Assembly: GCA_963974595.1 (NCBI GenBank)
Contig: CAXBDA010000121.1
Span: 1 to 5,583, forward strand
DNA length: 5,583 nucleotides
Reading direction: 5' to 3'
From: PZPK01 sp963974595
GTDB taxonomy: Bacteria; Pseudomonadota; Gammaproteobacteria; Pseudomonadales; Oleiphilaceae
Shown here: piece after piece, positions 1 to 5,583 of the stretch
Layout: each line of letters begins with the position of its first letter
Position numbering within the stretch: position 1 is the stretch's first letter
The notes under the pieces: model-generated
Seen by the model: only the letters and a program-made list of their open reading frames with translations
What the model was told of the DNA's origin: nothing
Database searches by the model: none
Position numbers and translations under genes: made by a program

Positions 1-1217
1 TTGATGGCTTTATGCTTTGGTAACTTGACTGAAATTAGCGCTGTTAGTGCAATAAAAAATGCTGAGACCCAAAGACAGACAGCTAAACCGTAGTCTTGAA
101 ATAACCAGCCTGACAATATCGTACCTATCAAGCGACCCATGGCATTCGCCATATAATAAAAACCAACATCCAGTGATACCCCATCTTCACCGGCATAACT
201 CACGATAAGGTAACTATGCAAGGATGAATTCACTGCAAATAAAGCGCCGAAAATAAGCAACCCCACCAAGAGGGTTGTTTCAGCATACCAGTTATAAGTG
301 AGTGATAATGCAATGACGACAGGTATAACGCTCAGTAAAAGTGCCCAGACAAGTGCATGACGACCATCAGGTGACTGGCCACTTTTTGTGCCCGTAATTT
401 TGGGTGCGATTCCCTGCACAAAACCATAACCAATGACCCATGTTGCAAGAAATCCACCGACAGACCAATGATCCCAGCCAAAAGTGCTTGCTAGATAGAC
501 AGGCAGTGCCACGACAAACCACACATCCCTTGACCCAAATAGAAACATTCGAGCGGCTGAAAGGTAGTTAATCGCTTTGCTCTTGGAGAAGATCTCGGTG
601 AACTTAGGCTTATTCTTGGCTTTGCCCATGTCCTTTTTTAAGCTAATCAGGCTGAATATCCAAACTAAAGACAAGACCGAGGCCATACCTAGAATCGCGC
701 CTTCAAAACCAAATAGGCTTAACAGAGCACCGCCGAGGAAAAAGCCCGCGCCTTTAAGTGCGTTCTTTGAACCGGTGAGTATAGCAATCCATTTATAAAG
801 CTGGCCTTCAGCATTCGCAGGAACCAATAGTTTAATAGAGCTTTTAGCGCTCATCTTATTGAGGTCTTTTGCAATACCTGAAACAGCTTGTGCCCCCATA
901 ACCCAAGGAATGGTCAATAAAGTCGAAGGTACCAGCAACATAGCCAAGGCCACAACCTGCAAAAACAACCCGATATTCATGGTTTTGTTAAGGCCTAAGC
1001 TCGCCCCCAACCAACCACCAATGAGATTAGTGACAACGCCAAAAATCTCATAAAAAAGAAACAACATGGCAATTTCGATAGGGCTATAACCTAACCCATG
1101 GAAATATAAAACCACCAACATGCGTAAAGCGCCATCGGTCAGTGTGAAGGCCCAATAATTTCCCGTCACCACCATATATTGGCGAATTTCGGGGGAAAGC
1201 TGTGCAAGCCAACTCAT
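1..1217 (-). CDS. arsJ: ArsJ, organoarsenical (1-arseno-3-phosphoglycerate) efflux MFS permease, 3' end cut by window
   Basis: This is an inner-membrane major facilitator superfamily exporter. ArsJ is known to expel 1-arseno-3-phosphoglycerate, the unstable product a neighbouring GAPDH makes from arsenate. The frame is open from the ATG at 1217 to the window edge, giving 405 codons with no stop; the family is about this long, so only a few residues should be missing. Visible features are the N-terminus MSWLAQLSPEIRQYMVVTGN, many hydrophobic segments, a motif-A-like loop at residues 67-80 (GGWLGASLGLNKTM), the stretch QAVSGIAKDLNKMSAKSSIK at about 110-129, and a C-half GRLIG...GWLFQDYG at about 361-377. 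It starts 6 bases after the GAPDH stop, and its Shine-Dalgarno (AAGGG) lies inside the last GAPDH codons, so translation is probably coupled. The protein call rests on recognised family sequence and on the GAPDH neighbour. Confidence 0.9.
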   Translation of the reverse strand, partial: MSWLAQLSPEIRQYMVVTGNYWAFTLTDGALRMLVVLYFHGLGYSPIEIAMLFLFYEIFGVVTNLIGGWLGASLGLNKTMNIGLFLQVVALAMLLVPSTLLTIPWVMGAQAVSGIAKDLNKMSAKSSIKLLVPANAEGQLYKWIAILTGSKNALKGAGFFLGGALLSLFGFEGAILGMASVLSLVWIFSLISLKKDMGKAKNKPKFTEIFSKSKAINYLSAARMFLFGSRDVWFVVALPVYLASTFGWDHWSVGGFLATWVIGYGFVQGIAPKITGTKSGQSPDGRHALVWALLLSVIPVVIALSLTYNWYAETTLLVGLLIFGALFAVNSSLHSYLIVSYAGEDGVSLDVGFYYMANAMGRLIGTILSGWLFQDYGLAVCLWVSAFFIALTALISVKLPKHKAI

Positions 1218-1223
1218 CTTTAT

Positions 1224-2234
1224 TTATCCCTTATCTGACTCACCGACCAATCGCACCAGCTCTGCTGTTCGGTTAGCGTAGCCCCACTCATTGTCATACC
1301 AGATGTAAAGTTTTACTTGAGTGCCATTAACCACCATAGTGGAAAGGGCATCAATAATGCCTGAGCGTGGATCAGTTTTGTAATCAATCGATACTAAGGG
1401 TCGCTCTTCATAACCAAGAATACCTTTAAGCTCGTTCTCAGCGGCAAGTTTTAAACATTCATTCACCTGTGCTTCTGTGGTTTCTCGTTCAAGCTCAAAT
1501 ACACAGTCAGTGATTGAGGCATTGGCTAAAGGAACCCGAACTGCATGACCATTTAACTTACCTTTAAGTTCAGGGAAAATGTGTGTAATGGCGGTTGCTG
1601 AGCCGGTTGTCGTCGGAATTAGACTCATACCGCAAGCGCGTGCACGACGTAAATCTTTATGAGGAGCATCCAGAATGGTTTGTGTATTCGTAATATCATG
1701 TATCGTCGTCATCGAACCGTGTTTAATGCCCAGTGACTCGTGAATAACTTTAACGACAGGCGCAAGACAGTTTGTGGTACAAGACGCTGCGGTCACAATA
1801 GGGTGTTGCTCTTTATCATATAGCTGATCGTTAACACCCATCACCACGTTTAGCACGCCTTCTTCTTTAACCGGCGCAGTGACGACAACGCGCTTCACAC
1901 CTTGATCAAGGTAGGCTTGAAGCAATGCTTTCGTTTTCATCTTGCCACTGGCTTCTATAACTACATCACAGCGAGACCAGTCAGTTTCATCAATGGCTTT
2001 ATTTCGAGTGCACGCTATGTGCTGACCATTAATGATTATGGTGTTGCCATCGTGACTGGCTTCTTGATGCCAACGCCCATGCACAGAATCAAAGTTGAGA
2101 AGATGTGCTAATGTCGCAGCGTCACCCGCGGGGTCATTTATCTGAACGATTTCTATATCATCCCAATCAAAGGCTGCCCGCATCGTTAAACGCCCCATGC
2201 GACCAAACCCGTTAATACCTACTTTAATTGTCAT
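1224..2234 (-). CDS. ArsJ-associated glyceraldehyde-3-phosphate dehydrogenase
   Basis: This is a cytoplasmic NAD-dependent phosphorylating GAPDH of 336 residues, the normal family length. In ars operons this paralogue uses arsenate in place of phosphate to make 1-arseno-3-phosphoglycerate, which ArsJ exports. The NAD-binding motif GINGFGRMGR is at 7-16, with an acidic residue in IND at 32-34 that fits NAD preference. The catalytic motif ASCTTNC is at 150-156 (Cys152), the catalytic His179 is in TTIHD, and the C-terminal WYDNEWGY is at 312-319. All active-site residues are present, so it should be active. The start is supported by GAGG five bases upstream (2240-2243). It lies 103 bases after acr3 and 6 bases before arsJ. 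The location argues for an arsenic role rather than housekeeping glycolysis; sequence alone cannot exclude residual glycolytic activity. Confidence 0.93.
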   Translation of the reverse strand: MTIKVGINGFGRMGRLTMRAAFDWDDIEIVQINDPAGDAATLAHLLNFDSVHGRWHQEASHDGNTIIINGQHIACTRNKAIDETDWSRCDVVIEASGKMKTKALLQAYLDQGVKRVVVTAPVKEEGVLNVVMGVNDQLYDKEQHPIVTAASCTTNCLAPVVKVIHESLGIKHGSMTTIHDITNTQTILDAPHKDLRRARACGMSLIPTTTGSATAITHIFPELKGKLNGHAVRVPLANASITDCVFELERETTEAQVNECLKLAAENELKGILGYEERPLVSIDYKTDPRSGIIDALSTMVVNGTQVKLYIWYDNEWGYANRTAELVRLVGESDKG

Positions 2235-2337
2235 AGCGACCTCAAAAAAATATTGTTTGTTAATTACTTGAGTTGATTTGTTTGAATAGAACCAGAGTGA
2301 ACCAACTTGTTATCGACGATCTAGAATGCTTGAAACA
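2235..2337 (-). other. 103-base spacer between acr3 and the GAPDH gene
   Basis: This is the longest gap inside the ars operon. It is AT-rich, with a run of seven T (minus strand) just before the GAPDH ribosome binding site GAGG at 2240-2243. I see no stable hairpin that would terminate transcription, no convincing -35/-10 pair and no copy of the operator palindrome. The simplest reading is a transcribed leader, with acr3 and GAPDH/arsJ forming two modules joined in one operon. Confidence 0.4.
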
Positions 2338-3360
2338 TTATTGCGCGCCAAACCAGTGCTGCGTTCGGTTGGCAAAGTAGACCAAAGACAACATAACAGG
2401 AACTTCAACCAATACGCCTACGACCGTGGCCAATGCGGCCCCCGAGTGTAGTCCAAATAATGATATTGCCACGGCAACCGCCAATTCGAAGAAATTAGAC
2501 GTACTGATCATGCTGGCAGGTGCTGCAATGTTATACGGAAGTTTTAAGGCTTTCGCTGCTGTATAAGCAATGGCAAAAATGCCATAGGTCTGTATAAGTA
2601 ATGGAATCGCAATTAATAAAATGGTGAGTGGTTGTGAGAGTATTGTTTCAGCTTGAAAACCAAACAGTAAAACAACCGTGCCAAGTAAGCCGACTACCGA
2701 CCAAGGTTTTAATTGACTCAATAGCTGCTGCAAACGATGCGGGTCATCGTTCTTGCTTAGAAGCTTTCGAGTGGTAATGCCTGCGATTAGAGGGAGTACC
2801 ACATAGAGAATGACTGAAAAGAGTAATGTTTCCCATGGTACTTCTATATCACTAACACCCAGAAGAAAAGCTGTAATCGGGGCAAAAGCAAATATCATGA
2901 TGATATCGTTTACCGATACTTGTACCAGCGTGTAGTTAGCATCTCCTTTGGTTAACTGACTCCAAACAAAAACCATCGCAGTACAGGGCGCTACGCCCAA
3001 TAAAATCATACCGGCAATGTATTCATTGGCTGTTTGTGGGTCGACCATAGAGACAAAGAATACTTTAAAAAATAACCAGCCCAATGCCGCCATTGTAAAG
3101 GGTTTGATCAACCAGTTTATCACTAATGTCAACGCGAGACCTTTAGGCTTTTTCCCCACATCCTTGATGGCAGAAAAGTCAATTTGCACCATCATGGGGT
3201 AAATCATCACCCAGATCAGTACGGCAACGACAAGATTAACATGCGCCCATTCCAGTGAAGCAATCAAGGTAAACCAGCCTGGTATCAAGTTCCCAAGTAC
3301 GACACCTAAACCAATACACAAAGCGACCCAGAGTGACAAATAACGTTCAAAAATACCCAT
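2338..3360 (-). CDS. acr3: Acr3-family arsenite efflux permease
   Basis: This inner-membrane permease (340 residues, typical length, about ten membrane segments expected) expels arsenite, driven by the proton motive force in characterised members. The N-terminus reads MGIFERYLSLWVALCIGLGV, typical of the family. The conserved cysteine motif LLGVAPCTAMVFVWSQLTKGD is present with Cys126, followed by the conserved VSVNDIIMI region at 148-156. The second conserved motif STSNFFELAVAVAI has Glu292. These match the Cys and Glu residues required in studied Acr3 proteins. It begins 30 bases after the stop of the reductase-regulator fusion, with a modest AGG four bases before the ATG, and is followed by the GAPDH/ArsJ pair. 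It is the exit route for the arsenite made by the fusion protein. The older name arsB is sometimes applied, but the sequence is Acr3, not the unrelated ArsB family. Confidence 0.95.
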   Translation of the reverse strand: MGIFERYLSLWVALCIGLGVVLGNLIPGWFTLIASLEWAHVNLVVAVLIWVMIYPMMVQIDFSAIKDVGKKPKGLALTLVINWLIKPFTMAALGWLFFKVFFVSMVDPQTANEYIAGMILLGVAPCTAMVFVWSQLTKGDANYTLVQVSVNDIIMIFAFAPITAFLLGVSDIEVPWETLLFSVILYVVLPLIAGITTRKLLSKNDDPHRLQQLLSQLKPWSVVGLLGTVVLLFGFQAETILSQPLTILLIAIPLLIQTYGIFAIAYTAAKALKLPYNIAAPASMISTSNFFELAVAVAISLFGLHSGAALATVVGVLVEVPVMLSLVYFANRTQHWFGAQ

Positions 3361-3390
3361 AAGACCTGATCCAGTTTGATTAAATAGTGA

Positions 3391-4179
3391 TTAGCAATGT
3401 TGCGGTGCCCGATTATATTGCAGTGCTCGAGCCGGTCGTTCACCCATGACGTTAAGATTTTGAATATTAGCTGCAATAAAGCCAACGTTGTTTTCAGTGG
3501 TTTCAGCCAGCACAGATTTAGCCCAGGCTGGTAGATCTGGATTGATACGATAATACATCCACTGCCCTTGCCTGCGATCGACCAATAAACCATTTTTTCT
3601 AAGTAAGGCTAAGTTCCGCGACACCTTAGGTTGAATGTCTTCAAGCGCTTCCATCATTTCGCAAACGCATAATTCACCTTCATACTGAATAAGCATTAAG
3701 CAACGTAAGCGCACTTCATCTGTTAGGCTTTTGAAAAATTGAATGGGGTCTAATTCTACTTTTGGTGATCGCTTTTTTGTCTCAATGAGCACAAACATTG
3801 AAATACGCCCACTAATTTCATTCAGTGTTATTTCAAAAGGGTTGGGGCCAGCACGGAAAACCGGGTCTTCGAAGTTCCAGTCCATTCTTTTACCAGAGAC
3901 TGGATAGTTTTTGCATTCAAGACGGGCTTTATCACAAAGCGAAATAACATAATCAAAGTCTTGGTCTTGAAACTCGCTTACGTTCTTTGATCTGATATCA
4001 CCTTTAGCGATACCAGATTTTTCTAAAACAACAAGTGTTTGAGGGTGAATTTCAGTGGGCTGGGTGCCTGCACTGAATACATCGAAATTATCTCCAGCCA
4101 TATTACGAAGAAGCGACTCTGCCATTTGTGATCTGGCAGAGTTGCCTGTACATAAAAATAAAACCTTACGCTTCTTCAT
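3391..4179 (-). CDS. ArsC-ArsR fusion: thioredoxin-type arsenate reductase domain plus ArsR/SmtB arsenite-responsive repressor
   Basis: This 262-residue protein joins two functions usually encoded separately. Residues 1 to about 135 are a low-molecular-weight phosphatase-fold arsenate reductase. The loop CTGNSARS carries Cys10 and Arg16, a second redox pair is Cys82 and Cys89 (LCDKARLEC), and the acid Asp105 is in FEDP. These positions equal those I recall for the thioredoxin-coupled ArsC of Staphylococcus plasmid pI258, so activity is plausible. Residues about 142-225 are a winged-helix ArsR domain with the metal site ELCVCEMM (Cys171, Cys173; Met at 176 where E. coli ArsR has a third Cys), recognition helix QPKVSRNLALLRKNGL and wing DRRQGQWMYYRINP. 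The tail ends in Cys262. The ATG is preceded by GGAG at 4190-4193, ten bases away, and no in-frame start lies upstream. It is first in the operon, next to a large palindrome, and likely represses its own promoter. Confidence 0.9.
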   Translation of the reverse strand: MKKRKVLFLCTGNSARSQMAESLLRNMAGDNFDVFSAGTQPTEIHPQTLVVLEKSGIAKGDIRSKNVSEFQDQDFDYVISLCDKARLECKNYPVSGKRMDWNFEDPVFRAGPNPFEITLNEISGRISMFVLIETKKRSPKVELDPIQFFKSLTDEVRLRCLMLIQYEGELCVCEMMEALEDIQPKVSRNLALLRKNGLLVDRRQGQWMYYRINPDLPAWAKSVLAETTENNVGFIAANIQNLNVMGERPARALQYNRAPQHC

Positions 4180-4200
4180 TGCCGCATCACTCCAAACCTT

Positions 4201-4256
4201 TATCCGTATAATATTCGAAATTTCATATATATGAAATTTCGAATATTATACGGATA
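4201..4256. promoter_or_regulatory. Perfect 56-bp palindrome, candidate ArsR operator of the ars operon
   Basis: All 28 base pairs of symmetry hold, centred between 4228 and 4229, and the match breaks immediately outside (T at 4200 against T at 4257). Each arm contains CCGTATAATATTCGAAATTTC, so the site also holds nested smaller palindromes: TTCATATATATGAA in the centre (4222-4235) and GAAATTTC in each arm (4217-4224 and 4233-4240). It ends 21 bases before the ATG of the reductase-repressor fusion and overlaps the likely -10. An ArsR dimer binds an inverted repeat, and this site is long enough for two dimers. That it is the operator is inferred from position and symmetry. Confidence 0.75.
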
Positions 4257-4271
4257 TATACTTAAAATCAA
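4245..4271 (-). promoter_or_regulatory. Probable sigma-70 promoter of the ars operon
   Basis: On the minus strand TTGATT (4271-4266) is followed 15 bases later by a perfect TATAAT (4250-4245). With a 17-base spacer the -10 would instead read TAATAT (4248-4243). The -10 lies in the outer arm of the 56-bp palindrome, so a bound repressor would block polymerase. The transcript would start near 4238, giving a leader of about 60 bases. The 15-base spacing is short, so the exact pair is uncertain. Confidence 0.5.
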
Positions 4272-4310
4272 TCTTTCATCGCTTAAAGGTAAGTACTTTA
4301 AAAAATCAGT

Positions 4311-4340
4311 TTGAAAAGGGATTATCAAATAAACTATCTT
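4311..4340 (+). promoter_or_regulatory. Possible sigma-70 promoter of the solute-binding protein gene
   Basis: TTGAAA (4311-4316) and TATCTT (4335-4340) are separated by 18 bases. The -35 differs from consensus at one base and the -10 at two. The start of transcription would fall near 4347, leaving a leader of about 37 bases with GGAG at 4373-4376, seven bases before the ATG. The elements lie outside the palindrome, so control by the ArsR domain is not required. Confidence 0.35.
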
Positions 4341-4383
4341 CCAAATTAAAAACCGTGGAAAATATACTATTTGGAGTTATTTT

Positions 4384-5199
4384 ATGTACCGAGTGTTTAA
4401 AATATTAGCGATTTCGGTACCTGTCACGTTGTTGATTTTTATTTTTGCCAAAAGCGCGTTTGCTGAAAAAATAATAATTCGCGTAGACGAAAAGAGCTTC
4501 CCGGCAACGTATAAGAAAGAAAATAAATGGGAGGGCATGGATGTAGATATAATAAGGGAGATTCTCTCTCGTGCTAATTTAGAGTATGACTTTGTAGAAA
4601 TACCCTTTCAGCGGAGCTTGTATCAAATTAAGGATGGACAAATTCACCTTATACCGGACTTGGTGAAGAATGAAGCACGGTCAAAGTATCTATATTGGCT
4701 GGGGCCAACGAGAATTACCTGTATCGGACTGGTTGTTCAAGAAAAAGATCAGCACCTTCCAATCAAAACAACGGATGACCTGATTACAATCGCATTACAA
4801 AAACAGAAAAAGCTCGGTTACCTCACCGGGGCAAGTTATTCACCTTTTTTCGATGATCGTTTAAAACATGATACCCTCTTAAACGAAGTCCTGAATTTCT
4901 TGCCCGATAATTCTCAACATCGTCAAATGCTACAATTGGGGCGGCTTTTTGGCTATTTTTATGACGCTTTTGAAATTCAGCAACGTATGTCGGATCCCAT
5001 CTTTGCTTACCAATATAAGGGCTTGGCATTACATTCATACCGGATTGAAGAATCCTGCACCGGCGCTTATATCGGTATTTCAAAAAATCTGGATAAAAAA
5101 GTTTATCAGAAAATTATGCATGCATTTCAAACAATGCATGAGGATGGCACGTTTGCTGACATGTATTTGAGATGGATGGGTAGCAAACCCACTTTTTAA
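4384..5199 (+). CDS. Periplasmic solute-binding protein, family 3 (amino-acid-binding-like), ligand unknown
   Basis: This 271-residue protein has a signal peptide: Arg3 and Lys6, a hydrophobic core at about 7-21, and a cleavage motif AFA before Glu28. The mature part looks like an extracellular solute-binding protein of family 3. Supporting signs are the early segment FPATYKKENKWEGMDVDIIREIL (39-61), which has the family's P..y...g.w.G.dvDi pattern, then FQRSLYQIKDGQIHLIPDLV, the EAR..YLYWLGP stretch, and a C-terminal helix ending in DGTFADMYLRWMG. Start choice is supported by GGAG seven bases upstream. No permease or ATPase gene is beside it in the window, so it is an orphan that could serve a distant transporter, a sensor kinase or another receptor. 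It is divergent from the ars operon, but nothing in its sequence ties it to arsenic. The ligand cannot be predicted. Confidence 0.75.
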   Translation: MYRVFKILAISVPVTLLIFIFAKSAFAEKIIIRVDEKSFPATYKKENKWEGMDVDIIREILSRANLEYDFVEIPFQRSLYQIKDGQIHLIPDLVKNEARSKYLYWLGPTRITCIGLVVQEKDQHLPIKTTDDLITIALQKQKKLGYLTGASYSPFFDDRLKHDTLLNEVLNFLPDNSQHRQMLQLGRLFGYFYDAFEIQQRMSDPIFAYQYKGLALHSYRIEESCTGAYIGISKNLDKKVYQKIMHAFQTMHEDGTFADMYLRWMGSKPTF

Positions 5200-5212
5200 A
5201 AGTGGGTTTGCT
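5182..5212. terminator. Perfect 15-bp stem-loop at the end of the solute-binding protein gene, probable bidirectional terminator
   Basis: AGCAAACCCACTTTT (5182-5196) pairs with AAAAGTGGGTTTGCT (5198-5212) around a single central base. The stem begins inside the last codons of the plus-strand gene, and its stop TAA (5197-5199) sits at the tip. The stop of the truncated cation-efflux frame on the minus strand (5198-5196) lies in the same loop. The base of the stem is followed only by TTTGCTCT on the plus strand rather than a clean T run, so efficiency as an intrinsic terminator is uncertain. Confidence 0.55.
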
Positions 5213-5411
5213 CTGAATAGCACTTAGCTAAGCTGCTATTACCCCCATTAAAACGAATCTCGACGATGAGCGCAGCGTCTGCCATGATGGCAGTACTGTT
5301 AGTCAGCCAGCCACCAATAAACTCGATGATAGTAAAACCGACATTGAGGAAAAAGGCCCAAGCAATACGCCCAGAGGAATCGTGCTTGTCGCGGTGGGTG
5401 TGCTTGTGCAT
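5196..5411 (-). pseudogene. Truncated cation diffusion facilitator (CzcD/ZitB-like) fragment
   Basis: The frame starts at the ATG at 5411 with a His-rich N-terminus (MHKHTHRDKH), then reads GRIAWAFFLNVGFTIIEFIG and GWLTNSTAIMADA, the first membrane segments of cation diffusion facilitators that export zinc, cobalt or cadmium. Intact members are about 300 residues. Here resemblance stops after codon 46 (near 5274), just where the family's metal-binding HD..GD motif should follow. The remaining 25 codons to the TAA at 5196-5198 (ALIVEIRFNGG...) look like random read-through into the junction. Without the later transmembrane helices and metal site it cannot work as a transporter. It follows the PII-like gene by 26 bases, with GGA nine bases before the ATG, so both came from one metal-efflux operon. 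Family identity rests on this short but distinctive segment. Confidence 0.7.
5216..5240. repeat. Second inverted repeat beside the junction
   Basis: AATAGCACTTAG (5216-5227) pairs with CTAAG (5228-5232) and, after a one-base C bulge at 5233, TGCTATT (5234-5240), giving a nearly perfect 12-bp foldback. It lies 3 bases after the first stem-loop and about 30 bases before the point where cation-efflux similarity begins. There is no T run on either side, so it is not a typical terminator. It may be a leftover of the recombination site; function unknown. Confidence 0.45.
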
Positions 5412-5437
5412 GCTTAGCCATCCAAATGAAATTCTGC

Positions 5438-5583
5438 TTAATTTTCAGGGCCGCCAATCGGTAATGCTTGCTCTATGGGGCTAACATAAACCCAACCGGA
5501 GATATGCGTCCCAATACGCCCTGTTCTACGAATAATACCCGTGACCTCATCAATTTGTGAATCCTCGCAGACCAATGATATTC
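5438..5583 (-). CDS. PII-like protein of a heavy-metal efflux cluster, C-terminal fragment (5' end outside window)
   Basis: The frame is open from the right edge to a TAA at 5438-5440, showing the last 47 residues. The sequence LVCEDSQIDEVTGIIRRTGR followed by IGTHISGWVYVSPIEQALPI matches the C-terminal beta-alpha-beta part of the PII/GlnB fold, especially the small PII-like proteins found beside CzcA/CusA-type RND efflux genes. The T-loop and N-terminal half are out of view. Such proteins are about 100 residues long. Its role is not settled; in this setting it probably senses or modulates metal efflux. It lies 26 bases before the truncated cation diffusion facilitator on the same strand, and an RND efflux operon is expected further right, which is inference. 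The gene seems intact at its 3' end. Confidence 0.6.
   Translation of the reverse strand, partial: ISLVCEDSQIDEVTGIIRRTGRIGTHISGWVYVSPIEQALPIGGPEN

Noticed and set aside
577..1053. Plus-strand open frames opposite arsJ
   Set aside because: They lie antisense to an intact, well recognised membrane protein and have low-complexity translations without family features.
3306..3593. A minus-strand open frame overlapping the end of the ArsC-ArsR fusion and the start of acr3
   Set aside because: It is a shadow in another frame; both overlapping genes have strong family matches and the frame has no recognisable content.
4201..4256. Palindrome as a CRISPR repeat, riboswitch or factor-independent terminator
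   Set aside because: There is one copy only, no spacer array, no aptamer-like architecture, very low GC in the stem and no T run after it; position before the ars start fits an operator.
4339..4368. TTCCAA with TATACT as a promoter for the solute-binding gene
   Set aside because: The -35 is poor and the transcript would start inside the Shine-Dalgarno, leaving almost no leader.
4823..5170. Small frames on both strands within the solute-binding protein gene
   Set aside because: They are shadows of the longer gene, which has a signal peptide, a ribosome binding site and family-like sequence.
5182..5280. Integron attC site or insertion-sequence end at the junction
   Set aside because: No GTTRRRY/RYYYAAC core pair, no transposase fragment and no flanking target duplication could be seen.
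5266..5484. Plus-strand open frame across the CDF and PII-like fragments
   Set aside because: It is antisense to two recognisable metal-cluster remnants and has no family features.

Overview
The window is a metal and metalloid resistance region, most likely from a gammaproteobacterium of moderate to low GC. The ArsR domain has the proteobacterial CVCE metal site, the Acr3, GAPDH and ArsJ proteins look gammaproteobacterial, and the flanking metal genes fit the same group. No species can be named from sequence alone, and no transposase, integrase, tRNA or rRNA is visible.

The minus strand from 4179 down to position 1 is one compact arsenic operon. Its order of transcription is: an arsenate reductase fused to an ArsR-type repressor (4179-3391), the arsenite efflux permease Acr3 (3360-2338), an arsenic-associated glyceraldehyde-3-phosphate dehydrogenase (2234-1224), and the organoarsenical exporter ArsJ (from 1217, running off the left edge with 405 codons visible). 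Together they give two detoxification routes. The fusion protein can reduce arsenate to arsenite for export by Acr3. GAPDH can convert arsenate to 1-arseno-3-phosphoglycerate for export by ArsJ. The same fusion protein probably represses the operon and releases it on binding arsenite.

Upstream of the operon, 4201-4256 is a perfect 56-bp palindrome containing a TATAAT, with a TTGATT upstream on the minus strand. It is the obvious candidate operator/promoter.

On the plus strand, 4384-5199 encodes an orphan periplasmic solute-binding protein with a signal peptide. It is transcribed divergently from the ars operon and its ligand is unknown. A perfect 15-bp stem-loop overlaps its stop codon.

The right end (5200-5583) holds the remains of a second, minus-strand metal module: the C-terminal end of a PII-like protein, then the N-terminal 46 codons of a cation diffusion facilitator whose reading frame then loses all resemblance to the family. 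The break point lies next to two inverted repeats and looks like the junction where the ars/solute-binding-protein segment meets an older metal-efflux cluster.
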